Assembly (NCBI RefSeq): GCF_020740795.1
Contig: NC_067284.1
Location: 97,579,440 to 97,643,439, forward strand
Length of the DNA: 64,000 nucleotides
Origin: Apus apus
Lineage: Eukaryota; Chordata; Aves; Apodiformes; Apodidae
Direction: 5' to 3'
Shown: positions 35,801 through 44,837 of the stretch, piece after piece
How positions within the stretch are numbered: the stretch's first letter is position 1
Layout of the letters: every line of letters starts with the position of its first letter
Notes under the pieces: generated by a model
Seen by the model: the letters and a program-made list of their open reading frames with translations, nothing else
What the model was told of the DNA's origin: nothing
The model's database searches: none
Translations under genes and position numbers: made by a program

Positions 35801-38111
35801 CTAAAAAAAAAAAAAAAGTAAAGAAGAATTCTTGCATAACAACAGGAAGATGCAATGTTGAAGTGTCACTTGATCAATACTAATGCTTTACAATTAGGAT
35901 TTGTTTTTCTCTACTATAGTTTTGGTACGTCAAAATGTTTTTTGTTGGGTTTTTTGTGTGGTTTTTTTGGTCAATATCAAACTTCACACACACCCCTCCA
36001 ATTTTATTTTTTTTAAAATCAACATCTTAAGCAGCCTCTGACTTGCACTGAATCAGCTCACTTGCCCAGAAGAAAAAATATTACCCCTGAAAGGGAGAAA
36101 CTAGTACTCACAATGAAAAAGGCAAAACTGGGGCAGGCACAGGGACACAGAACAGCACAGTCAGCAGCAAGAGAAGATGCTTGACTTTTTTTTTTTTTTC
36201 TTCTGTGTACAGCAAGATTTTAAATGTGTTCAGCTGAGACAGAATGTACACTCTTACAATAAAGCTACATCTTTTCAGTATTGCTACTGCATTTAGTCAT
36301 TAGCATAGTTTGAATTTAAACTTTTTGACTTTAGGCTCTGGCTTTAATATCAGTGAATTACACACACTCCCCCAGTCGCTACTGTAAGAAGGAAATTACA
36401 AAGATAAAAATGCATGAATTCGTTTAAACAACAAGCATGCTTTACCTCCAGCTGGCTAAGAGCATGCATGGTTGACTACCTGACTGTTATTCTTTAAATA
36501 TGCAAACTTGATCATCTCCAACTATCTACATTACTTTAAAGTAACTACTGATCGATCAAGGGCTAGTCGTTAAGGCCAGCTGAAGGAAGGGTAAGAATTA
36601 AGGAATTCTGAAGCCATTAGAGTCAAACCAGCTATTGATAATGCAATTAAGAAATAATATAACAATTAATAGCACTTTCATACTTTAAAATGCAAATATA
36701 ATACAGGCCCTAAAAATAAGTTTAAAATAATATATACAAATATTTTAGAGGATGAACTAGAGAAGTGCTCAGAGTTACTAAGGCCTTCTGATCACTTCAT
36801 GCTTTGCTTAAGTTCTAAGCCTGGTTTTGACGACACTGTCTTCTTCAACAGGTTCCAAAATAAAAAATAAAAATGTTCCATTTCATGTAGGTAGCTTGGG
36901 TCAATGACTAGTTTATTCAAAGGAGCCACTTCCCCCTTTTCAGACTGAGGTAGAAGAGAATGAATAAGGGGAAAAAACTGCTTTTAGATGGTGTCTGCCA
37001 TCTCCATTAGGCAGAATAACTGACTACTATTAACATTTTTGATCAATCAGGATTTAGCAAAGTAGTAAGTATTACAAGATCTAGGGTACATTTCACAATC
37101 TAGTGAATGTTTACTGACCTTAAAGCACTCCTTTTCTGCATTTTGGTTTCTAACAGCTGTCAAAATGAAGTTTGAGTCAATGTGAAAAATATTCACTATT
37201 TGGAAACACAAGGAGTGTGCACCAACAAACACAACACAGAGCGAAATCGTGGTGTGGAGGCAGCACAGACAGATGCTCAGGTCTGTGGCTGTTAAAATGG
37301 ATGCGTGCAGCCAGGCCGGGCTGTCCTGACAGCAGGAAAAAAATCCACCCCCAAAAAAAAAACCAAACCAAAACACGTTTCCTAGCCCTGATTGAGTATC
37401 TTTAGTCTATATGAAGCAGGTGCTATCACAGTGCTCTTCCTCCAAGTACCAGCGGCTCCCACCCCTCAGCTCCCAGGCCGGCGTACGAGCCTTCCCCACC
37501 CACCCTTGCAGACACCCACTATACCCCCACCTCTGCCCGGGAGGTGCGTTTCCCTCGGGCGCGGGGGTGCAGGAGGCATGTCCCGGCCGCCCCTCACCAG
37601 CGGGCTACTCGCTATTCCCCCTTCCCGCCTTTCCCAGCCCCCCCGCCCCCGGCGCGCACCGGGGCGCGCCCCGCCAGCAGCCTCACAGGTGCGCGACGCC
37701 ACGTGGCCGCCTGCGCCCGCCCCCTGGGGGCGCTTCCCCAATCACGTCGCCGTATGCAAATCACCGCCCCGCCCCGCCGCGCCGCTGGGGCCGCGCCCGC
37801 TCCGCACCTTGCCGCGCCAGCTCCCGCGTATCGCGCAGCTCCTGCTCCTTCTCGCGTAGCCGACGGATCCGCGCCGCCAGCTCTGGCCCCGCCCCGGCCC
37901 CGCTCTGCGTCCGCGCCTCCAGCAGGCGACGTAAGGAGGGGGCGGTGAACAGCTCCTCCAAGCTGGGCCGAGCGCTCAGCCCGCGGAGCGGCTGCTGCGG
38001 GCAGGGCCCCGCCGCGCTGCCCGCGACCGCTGCTGCTCGGAGGCTCCGAGGGGGCATCGCGGGGGCCCGGCAGCCTTGCGCCGCGCGGAGAGCTCGCGAA
38101 AGCAGCCGCAT
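23612..38111 (-). CDS. MTRF1L: MTRF1L, mitochondrial peptide chain release factor 1-like (mtRF1a), spliced CDS
   Basis: Seven coding exons, all in the window: 38111-37808, 35070-34991, 33823-33640, 27329-27166, 26232-26115, 24398-24262 and 23827-23612. Phases join throughout and give 400 aa, against about 380 in human as I recall. The protein recognises UAA and UAG on the mitochondrial ribosome and triggers release of the finished chain.

Seen in the protein: an Arg/Ala-rich N-terminus without acidic residues for about 45 aa, a typical matrix-targeting sequence; a coiled-coil-like segment ([19 protein letters not shown]); [19 protein letters not shown] in the codon-recognition domain; the PKT tripeptide in [15 protein letters not shown] (221-223), which corresponds to PAT of bacterial RF1 and reads the stop codon; and the catalytic GGQ in [12 protein letters not shown] (265-267), whose Gln is methylated in the family.

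The start ATG has G at -3. Another ATG 18 codons on is possible but would cut the targeting sequence. MTRF1 itself, the paralogue, differs at the PKT site. Confidence 0.97.
24262..24398 (-). CDS. MTRF1L: MTRF1L exon 6
   Basis: The acceptor is TTTTGTCAG and the donor ATTCAA followed by GTAAGT. It encodes [20 protein letters not shown] and a charged helix ([14 protein letters not shown]), part of the domain that docks the GGQ loop. Ends in phase 0. Confidence 0.95.
24399..26114 (-). other. MTRF1L: MTRF1L intron 5
   Basis: A 1.7 kb AT-rich intron with a 19-base A run at 24826-24844. Its open frames show no domains. No repeat family was recognised. Confidence 0.75.
24826..24844. repeat. Poly(A) run of 19
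   Basis: Nineteen A in a row on the plus strand, with no recognisable element attached on its 5' side. Likely length-variable. Confidence 0.85.
26115..26232 (-). CDS. MTRF1L: MTRF1L exon 5 (GGQ catalytic exon)
   Basis: The acceptor is CATAACAG and the donor CCAACAG followed by GTGCTT. It encodes [20 protein letters not shown], with the GGQ loop that enters the peptidyl-transferase centre. It starts TRLQINP where human has INLVINP as I recall; the length is conserved. Confidence 0.96.
27166..27329 (-). CDS. MTRF1L: MTRF1L exon 4 (PKT stop-codon recognition)
   Basis: The acceptor is ATTTAAG and the donor ACTGAG followed by GTAATC. It encodes [20 protein letters not shown] and [20 protein letters not shown], including PKT. 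The preceding intron (27330-33639, 6.3 kb) is the second largest in the gene's interior and holds a CR1 copy. Confidence 0.95.
31470..31797 (+). mobile_element. CR1 LINE 3' end in MTRF1L intron 3
   Basis: The plus strand carries GGACTTTTTACAAAGACATG, GAGGGTGGTGAGACAGG, GGATGCCACATCCCTGGAAG, TTAAGGTCCCTTCCAAGCC and the closing CCATTCTATGATTCTAAGAT. This is the CR1 C-terminal ORF region plus 3' UTR. The terminal ATTCTATG repeats are well preserved, so it may be younger than the other copies. It lies antisense to MTRF1L. Confidence 0.92.
31945..31992. repeat. A/C-rich tract
   Basis: AACTCCAAACAAAAAAACAA continuing into CCCCAAACCCACAAAC: A runs broken by C. It is T/G-rich on the transcribed MTRF1L strand. 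One of about ten such tracts in the window. Confidence 0.75.
33640..33823 (-). CDS. MTRF1L: MTRF1L exon 3
   Basis: The acceptor is TATTCGCAG and the donor GAAATAG followed by GTCAGT. It encodes [16 protein letters not shown] and [14 protein letters not shown], the conserved entry into the release-factor core. It ends one base into a Gly codon. Confidence 0.95.
34991..35070 (-). CDS. MTRF1L: MTRF1L exon 2
   Basis: An 80 bp exon with acceptor ATTATTCCAG and donor CACCAG followed by GTTAGA. It encodes [19 protein letters not shown], a helical N-terminal segment, and ends on a codon boundary. Confidence 0.92.
35152..35215. repeat. A/C-rich tract
   Basis: Runs of the kind AAACAAACCAACAAACCCC and ATACCCCCACCCCACCACAC within MTRF1L intron 1, starting about 80 bp upstream of exon 2 in gene direction. 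The transcribed strand is T/G-rich with several G clusters. Confidence 0.75.
35365..35410. repeat. A/C-rich tract abutting CR1
   Basis: AAACCAAACAAACAAACAAA then CCCAGTCCCCCAACCCC, running directly into the 5' end of the CR1 copy at 35411. The contact suggests it arose together with, or at the edge of, the insertion. Confidence 0.75.
35411..35612 (+). mobile_element. CR1 LINE 3' end in MTRF1L intron 1
   Basis: TGGCACAGGCTGCTCAGATA, GTTGTGGAGCCTCCATCTCT, CACAACCCTGAGTGACCTGC, GGTCCCTTCCCACCTCAG and CATTCTGTGATTCTAAG match the CR1 terminal coding and 3' UTR pattern. About 200 bp remain, antisense to the gene. Confidence 0.9.
35936..35976. repeat. T/G-rich tract
   Basis: TTTTTTGTTGGGTTTTTTGT then GTGGTTTTTTTGG: the complement type of the A/C tracts, in MTRF1L intron 1. 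Confidence 0.7.
37334..37380. repeat. A/C-rich tract
   Basis: AGGAAAAAAATCCACCCCC then AAAAAAAAAACCAAACC and AAAACACG, at the border of AT-rich intron and CpG island. Confidence 0.7.
37808..38111 (-). CDS. MTRF1L: MTRF1L exon 1
   Basis: Starts [17 protein letters not shown] and ends at CGGCAAG followed by GTGCGG, leaving the first base of an Asp codon. It lies wholly inside the CpG island and is very GC-rich, unlike the downstream exons. It encodes the targeting sequence and the LEELF segment conserved in the family. Confidence 0.9.
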
Positions 38112-38192
38112 GCCCGTCTCGGGCGGCAGCTCGGGCGCCCTTTCTCCGCCAGTCCTGCCCCTGCCGGAGACACCCGAACGCGCTCGCTTCCT

Positions 38193-38213
38193 CACTTCCG
38201 GGTTTCCGGAAGC
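38193..38213 (-). promoter_or_regulatory. MTRF1L: Tandem ETS/GABP-like sites, MTRF1L promoter
   Basis: CACTTCCGGG at 38193-38202 and TTCCGGAAGC at 38204-38213, about 80-100 bp upstream of the ATG, give two adjacent ETS cores. Paired ETS sites bound by GABP (NRF-2) are a known feature of nuclear genes for mitochondrial proteins. Motifs seen; binding inferred. Confidence 0.5.
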
Positions 38214-38340
38214 TGCCGAAGAGCCTCGCCGCCAGTTTCGGGCGCGGTCGGAAATTATCGGGGCTCCGTTGGCGGAAACAGACGAAGCGTTTCGGCTCCC
38301 TTCAGTTCGCAGGGCTGTGGCCGGAGGGGGGCGCGCTGTG

Positions 38341-38345
38341 ATTGG
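38341..38345 (-). promoter_or_regulatory. MTRF1L: CCAAT box, MTRF1L promoter
   Basis: The minus strand reads AGCCAATCAC, a good NF-Y site, 230 bp upstream of the start codon and in forward orientation relative to the gene. Confidence 0.5.
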
Positions 38346-38699
38346 CTGGCGCCGGCAGGGCGGGCGCGGGGGCGGGGCCTGGCCGGGGCGGCTGCGGGTG
38401 GTGGGGGCTGATCCCCACACGGGCCGGACGCTTGGGTTTGTGGTGGTGTGGGGTTTTGTATTCGTTCTGACAGAAAAAAAGAGCCCCAAACCTTTCGGAA
38501 TTCTCCAGGCCACAGGTTCAAAGCAGGGCTCCTGGGTGGGAGGAGGGCGCGGGGGCTGGTGCCGAGGCGGCCCCTGGGGCGGGGCGGTGTCCCCTGGCAC
38601 GGGTGGCCCAGGCTGCTGGTGCGGGAGCGGACGTGGGAAGTCTCGGTCGGGGGGTTGGTTGTTGGACACTCGGGTTACTTACTCCGGCAGGTCTTCAGA

Positions 38700-41600
38700 A
38701 GAAATGTTCAGAATTGCAGTACCCTGAGGAGCAGCAGGTGGGCACAGGGCCTTGTGGAAGGACACCCCCACTGCAAAAGCGAGTGCAAAACGAAGCATTT
38801 GGAAGAAAATAAATGCATTGTCAGAAGAAGAAGAAAGGGCATTTACGTCAGAGATGAGTGGTGAGACAGAAAGGCTACCTGTGCGCACAGTTCGGGTCTG
38901 ACTACGGTGTCTTACGTCAAAGTTATAAACTGTAAGGCAGTGGAGACAAATCATTTAGCAGATGTGATGGTTATTGTGGGATGATCTTGACAAATCCCTT
39001 CTGGTATGCAGGCAGGGTGGCATAGTAATCTCGTTTTAGATAACATCATTAATGAGATTCTTGGCTGAACTCAAAAGAGTTTGAATAATAATTTATTATA
39101 AAAATGTGCAACTATCCATAAAACTTTATTAGTATTTTATATTACAATCATTGGATGAGTCAAAGTTAGCTCTTTGCTCTTCTTCTTTCTCATGTTTTAT
39201 ACAGAACTAGGTAATCATACTTTACAACTAAATTACACCGGTGGAATAACAGTAAGTTCCATATTGTACATTAGTGAATTATTATTTTCATGAGTATAAC
39301 ATCAAAAGCAAGAGTAGTGCTGGCACCTAAGTAGTTTTGATAGTCAGAAATTAAAACTTGCAAGTTTGGTTTCACTGTGGAAGTCCAAAGGCAATGCACA
39401 CAACATAAGAATTTGTTATTTGCAATATTAAACATTAAAATGAATGGTTGGATAAAAACGTTTTCCTATGATTGTAAATGCACCCATTTAAATAAAGTTT
39501 ATTGGCAAAATACACAGTATCAATAATTTATAAGTAAAATCAAACTCTTAAGAGCTTTCTGGAGAATGTAGAGTCCATGTGGCTAGTCTGGTGCTGATGA
39601 ACAGCCTAGGCTGTCGCTTAAGAAATCTTACCCGCTGAAAGCTTCCCTTGCACACCCTGCTGCTGCCCATGAAGATCCCCGAAGCCTTCTTTCAGAAAGG
39701 TAAAGGAAAAATGACCAAATTTATTCATTTAATAACCCAGATATGTTGATGTTCAGTAAAAATGGAAGAAATTATGAAGGTCTTAATTAAACCTGTATGT
39801 GAGAGAAGTACACCAAACACTGGAAATTCAGTGTAAGGAGGTGATTTAATGTAAAGGTTTTGGGAAGAAAATAAAGGTATTGTGAGTAAATGACTGATGG
39901 TCACCTTTTGTACCCTTGTTTTAAATTGGAAGGATGGATTAACACAGAGTGGGTTTATGGATAAGGGAAGGGACAAAATCTGGCTTTTGGTATCATGCTA
40001 AAGCAATATGCAGACAATCTTTAGGTCAGTTTTTTTCCCAGCTGATGTTGGCACCATTATTCCTGTTTTCTTTCATCCCACAAAAATCACTTCTGCTGGC
40101 AGAAGTATTGAGGACCTATGTGAATGGGGCTATTATTTTGCCACTGCAAACATAGTCAGGGTATTGATGAACAGGTTTGGATCTTTGTCACTGCAGCAAT
40201 GGCCCAGCACGTGCTACAGTGCTACTCTTGGGTTTCTCCAAAAATGACAGCATTATGGGCTGAAGAAAACTCTATTATTCAAATCACCTTGGAGCGGACA
40301 TTGCAACCGCCTGTCTACATGTAACCTTAATTTTTTGCTTTGTTGAATTTGATAAGGACTCAGGCTGTAGTTTGCTGGTTACGCTGCCTGAAGCAGGCTC
40401 ACAGACACTGTAGAGGTGTGAGATTTACTTCTTGTGGTGTAGAGAGTCACTGAAGTTAAGATGCTTTCTTGTATCAGTTGTGATTGCTTTCGGATTGTTG
40501 TGGAATCCTTATGCTAAGTGGCTTTGGCAAGCACTCACTGCATACAGAAGCTGCTGGTTCCAGAGTGGGCTTCTAGCGTGGGTCAGTGCAGCAAGCTGCT
40601 CTCAATAAAGAGCCTCCCACCTTTTTTGGATACTGGTTCCACAGGCACATGCTCCTTGTGATCAAATTTGCTGCCTACGGGAGCAAGTTTGGCATCAGTT
40701 AATAGCTGAAACCCTGGATGTTTAAGGCAGAATGAAGGTCTTCTCTAGTTGCTTGGTTTAGCCTACCAGACACCTTAGCATGCTTTTAATTTAAAACAGA
40801 GCTATTACTAGCTAAAGTCTGGTTTGTGTCCACTCTCTTTTGTCCTGCAAATGGATTAGGTGGACTCCACAGGTGCTCAAGGAAGTTGTGGATGGGCTGT
40901 GGAACTGGAAGCACTACGGTCACACTGCCACAGTACCATGCTGCCTGGATTCTGCTGGTTAAATGTGCATCCCAACCACCTGTGTCACTGACCTAACTTT
41001 TCTCCATCGTATCTTAAGTCTCCTTCACCCCACATGTGCATTCAGTCTAATTTTAAATACTCTTGATACCGTCTGTGGGTTTAGTTTTATTCTCAGTATC
41101 CCTGACTACTTTCAGCTCAGCTATGTGAAAGTTGACTGCTAAACTCATGCGTAATACAATATATATTCAGTTATTTTGAAACCTAATGGTCAGGAGTGTA
41201 CACTGCTCTGCTTATTTGTGGGTGTTTGGCATTAGGTTCTATTTGACAGAAAAGATTGAACACTGGGCAAAAGTGACAAAAACATAACTCGCTTTCTGTA
41301 GTGCACTGGCTATATACATTCTCATGAAAAACTGAAATACAAGTTAAATACATACTTATTTTATTCCAGGCTATAGAATAAGTGTATTTAGGCAGTTTTT
41401 CAAAGTGTATTGTACACTGCATGCACAATAAATCATTTTAATAGCTTGACTGGTTTACAGTTTGTGTTCAAAGAACTGTATGATGGGCAATGAGATCATG
41501 TTAAGGCATGAGCAGTCCATTTGGACCCTATCCATTTTTTCAATAAAAACCCAAACTGATAGATGAAATGTATATTAAATGTTTTAGTGTGAGCATTTGC

Positions 41601-42790
41601 TCCAAGAGAGAAACTTCATGTTATGTTAAATTTTTAAATCTCTCCAAATAGAGGATTTAAGACAAGAAATTTTTAACGTGATTTCATTGCAGTGTTACAC
41701 TGAAGACTGGTGTAATATTTTTCAAAATAATGTAACAGTTTCCAAATACAGACTTGTAAATCTTATGCTAGAAATCAATATAATAGTTTAGGGCCCGCAC
41801 ATTTAGCTTTAAAACTATCATTGAAAGGATGACTTGTCTATGTTGACAAGATCTTCCACCTGTGGGAAATATCTTATAAAGATAGCTTATGACTGGCAGG
41901 TGACCATCAAATAGTAACATTAAGGATATTCAAGTCTACATTTTTAAAAGACTTATGCATGCAGTTTTGTCTCTTACACATTGTTTAGATGTGTGGACTA
42001 CATGTATTGTGCCTCAAACACCAACAAGCTTGAAATTACACTATGTAAGTATATACATATATGAACCTGTATATGTTTAGTACCACAGTATATATAACTG
42101 TAATCAAATGATACTAGACATATGTAGGGCCATAGTTAAATTCCAATTAAGAAAAAAGTCAGAAAAATTCATTTTTTCTAACAGTATTTCACAGTAGAAG
42201 GAGGCAGTCCTTTCTCACTGAATTTTCCCCCCTCAGGATTTGTAAACATCATAGCTGTTATTCTATCAGTATAATAATTGAATATTTTATTCATAATGGT
42301 AAGTATCTAACCAACATGAATAAAGTTGTCATAACACAATATCACTTTCAGACAAAACAAGTATTTATTAAAAGAAACATTTATAAATATTTTGTCTTGC
42401 ATTTTAAACTACATTTTCATAAATAACAATATTTAAAAGTGCTGAATATGGTAGGATAGTCAGCAACGCCACTGTAAACAGATTTGTTTTCCACTTTGCA
42501 ATTTTTTTTCTTTTAGATCCCATTTTGTCAAACACTACAACACTTAAAATATTTGCATAGGGAATAGAGAATAGCCCTTTTAATCATCTCCTGAATTCTA
42601 TATAAATTACAAAACCAAATGAGTTTAAGAAACAGTTCATTAAGTTGTTTGTATATATATCTCCAAAAAAAGCACACAGGTTTCAAGTAAAAAGAATGAT
42701 TAAAAAATTCCCCAGACCTGCTATTTGAAGCATGTTCAATAAATTAAAAAAATGAGAGGTAGTAAAACAAAGGAAAAAAATAAGCCCCAG
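38700..42790. other. AT-rich region between MTRF1L and RGS17; may include distal RGS17 3' UTR
   Basis: No coding exon or named repeat recognised. Several AATAAA hexamers occur on the minus strand (for example near 42.28 and 42.36 kb), so the RGS17 3' UTR may end anywhere from about 42.2 kb upward. The true poly(A) site cannot be set from sequence. Plus-strand frames near 40.0-40.3 kb are short and without domains. Confidence 0.4.
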
Positions 42791-42794
42791 AAGA

Positions 42795-43010
42795 TAAACT
42801 AAGACCTGCATCCTACCAGTTATTGTAGAGCAGCAGAGCCGCCTCAGCGGTGGCAGTGGCTCCAGCCAGAGCTGGCACCAAAGGCTGCCTGCAAGTGGTA
42901 ACTGGGTGGTTGGAGCCACCTGTGCTGGGGCTAGATTCCACCCAAGGACACAACTTCTGGACCTTCCCATCCCATCGAAAGCAACGGGCTTATGATATGC
43001 TTGGTGTAAG
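42795..43010. other. GC-rich block in presumed RGS17 3' region
   Basis: About 215 bp richer in GC than its surroundings, with CAGAGCCGCCTCAGCGG and CACCTGTGCTGGGGC. A minus-strand frame of 95 codons (42683-42970) and a plus-strand frame of 64 (42850-43044) cover it, with no known domain. It could be an inserted element or a structured UTR segment. Unidentified. Confidence 0.35.
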
Positions 43011-43059
43011 TGAGAAGAACCTTGCCTCTAAAGTCTTAGTATAAGACCAGAGTTGTCAA

Positions 43060-43106
43060 TATTAAATATATATGTATACACATACATACATATATATATA
43101 TTTAAC
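43060..43106. repeat. TA/CA-rich microsatellite
   Basis: ATATATATGTATACACATAC then ATACATATATATATATTT: imperfect alternating purine-pyrimidine repeat. Confidence 0.75.
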
Positions 43107-43703
43107 AAGTATTCAAAGCCATTTCTTGGTATATCTTTAGCAGTTTGAGAGGGATGCTAATGCTCATTTTGCTTGTATATGGTAGGTATGAAGATGGGGT
43201 TTTTTAAGTTGCGAGTCACTGTCTCTTTAAACATAAAAATGCATCCTAAAATTGGACATTTTTTGATAAAAAGGCCAAGCAAACACCTATTAAAAACACC
43301 ATGGCAGGCAAGTGGTGGGAGTACTGTGCTGCCTTAGCTCTGATTGAGGGCTCAGTACAGGATTTTTTACCCAGGAAAGATGCCTGTTGCTTATCCATAG
43401 GCTTTTTCCTTGGGTAAAGACTCTTAAGTTCAGGAGCCCTTGAAGTTTGGTTTAGTATTATTCTCCAAACCCTTGTTTTCAAGGAGTTACTCAAAATCTT
43501 TGAGGCTAGAAGCTAAGATAAATCTTCTTTAATCCATCAGCTCGTAAAACATTACTTTAAAAACATTTTTACTGGATTTAGCTTTCAAGAAAAAAAATCT
43601 TACAGGACAGATGTAATTCATTAAAATGTTCTAAAATGCTCTAAAATGCTACATGTAGGCAATCTTTTATTAAATTTCTTTATTAAAAAAACTAAATTAT
43701 CAG

Positions 43704-43748
43704 GCGTTTGTTTGTTTTTTTTGTTGGTTTTGTGGTTTTTTTTTGCTG
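43704..43748. repeat. T/G-rich tract
   Basis: GTTTGTTTGTTTTTTTTGT then GGTTTTGTGG and a T run, of the same kind as the tracts in MTRF1L intron 1 and in the CR1 at 10.2 kb. Confidence 0.7.
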
Positions 43749-44648
43749 AAGTACATAACATTATACAACAGTGTTAGAACTGGATAGCCAGTCTTTAATA
43801 AATCCATTACAGTATCTGACATCTGAAATGTACATTGAAAATCTTTGTTCTTTTAACAATTAAACAATATCAGCGCATAGATTGTGTCACCCAGATATGG
43901 ATCCCTTTAAGTGGTTTGTGCTTTTTTTTCTCCTCTTTTTTCTTCTTTTCTTTTTTTTTGACATTGCAAACTCTGTAATGAAAATGCCACAGTTTTGGCA
44001 GTGAACAACCAGAGGAATCCTCCGCTTGATTTATTTTAAATAAACAGTGATAAATAGCTCTTTTTTTTTTTTTTTTTTTCCTGTACAGAAATATTGGCTT
44101 CAAAAAGTCAGTGTTTTGTACTCAGTAGAGCATGTTGAGTAATGCTACACCTTAAAAATTGGCTTTTTTCAGTTACTGATGTTAAAAATGCAAGCCTCTT
44201 TCTGGTTTGTTGCAATTGGTTCTATGTACCGTAAGACTGTATTGCACAAAAAAAGTTCTTAAATACAGATATAATTTATGTTATTGGATTAAATATTGCA
44301 ACAACTAAGTGATAAGTGAAGCAGTTTTACCTTGCACATGCAGTGTGAGGATACACAAGGAGATTGTTCATAAAACTACAAATACATCATTGCAATCTTG
44401 ACTGCAGTAGGGTGAAAGGAGTGTGAAACAAATGCATTTTGGCAAATCCATTGTTCTCCTACGCCATCTCGAGCAAGGAGGACCTTGGTAAAAATGTAGA
44501 CAGAGATCATAATAGGAATTTATTTTCTTCACAGTAGCCTGAGTAGTGCTAAACTGTAGTTCTCCAGGAACCCAGCTCCAGATGTTATTAAACTACTTCT
44601 CTTCCATCCCACCCACCAAAAAAAAAATCAAGTTATTTTGTTTGAAAA

Positions 44649-44837
44649 TTAAGTTTCTGAAGTAGAGCCTGTAATACTTTCAACAAGAGACTTATAAATT
44701 TGAGAGTTCAAAAACCTTGGAAAAGAGTCTCTGTGCATTAAGGTGTATATCTGGAGTTGGGCATCTTCATACATGTGAGGGCTAGGATCCAACAAGTTTC
44801 TGTTGATTACTTCTCTCACTCGGGAATCAAGACTAAC
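44649..44837 (-). CDS. RGS17: RGS17 terminal coding exon
   Basis: The acceptor is CTTCTTCAG followed by GTTAGTCTT (VSL). It encodes [20 protein letters not shown] and [20 protein letters not shown], helices of the second half of the RGS domain, then TAA. 62 residues, phase 0 start. Confidence 0.96.
   Translation of the reverse strand, partial: VSLDSRVREVINRNLLDPSPHMYEDAQLQIYTLMHRDSFPRFLNSQIYKSLVESITGSTSET

Larger units (their letters stand above)
35071..37807 (-). other. MTRF1L: MTRF1L intron 1
   Basis: A 2.7 kb intron that begins inside the CpG island. It holds a CR1 copy and four A/C- or T/G-rich tracts (35.15, 35.37, 35.94 and 37.34 kb), the highest local density in the window. No other feature recognised. 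Confidence 0.75.
37440..38690. promoter_or_regulatory. MTRF1L: CpG island over MTRF1L promoter and exon 1
   Basis: Dense CpG and high GC between AT-rich flanks. It covers exon 1 and about 580 bp upstream. Open frames of 438 codons (plus, 37411-38727) and 302 codons (minus, 37761-38669) occur here because stop codons are rare in such sequence. Only the MTRF1L exon 1 part of the minus frame is supported. Confidence 0.85.
43011..44648 (-). other. RGS17: Probable RGS17 3' UTR (proximal part)
   Basis: AT-rich sequence directly following the stop codon in gene direction, with long A/T runs including 19 T at 44061-44079. Assigned to the 3' UTR by position only. Confidence 0.4.

Noticed and set aside
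37411-38727. 438-codon plus-strand open frame across the MTRF1L CpG island
   Set aside because: Long stop-free frames are expected in GC-rich islands. The translation is Ala/Arg/Pro/Gly-rich with no domain, and it runs opposite to a well-supported exon.
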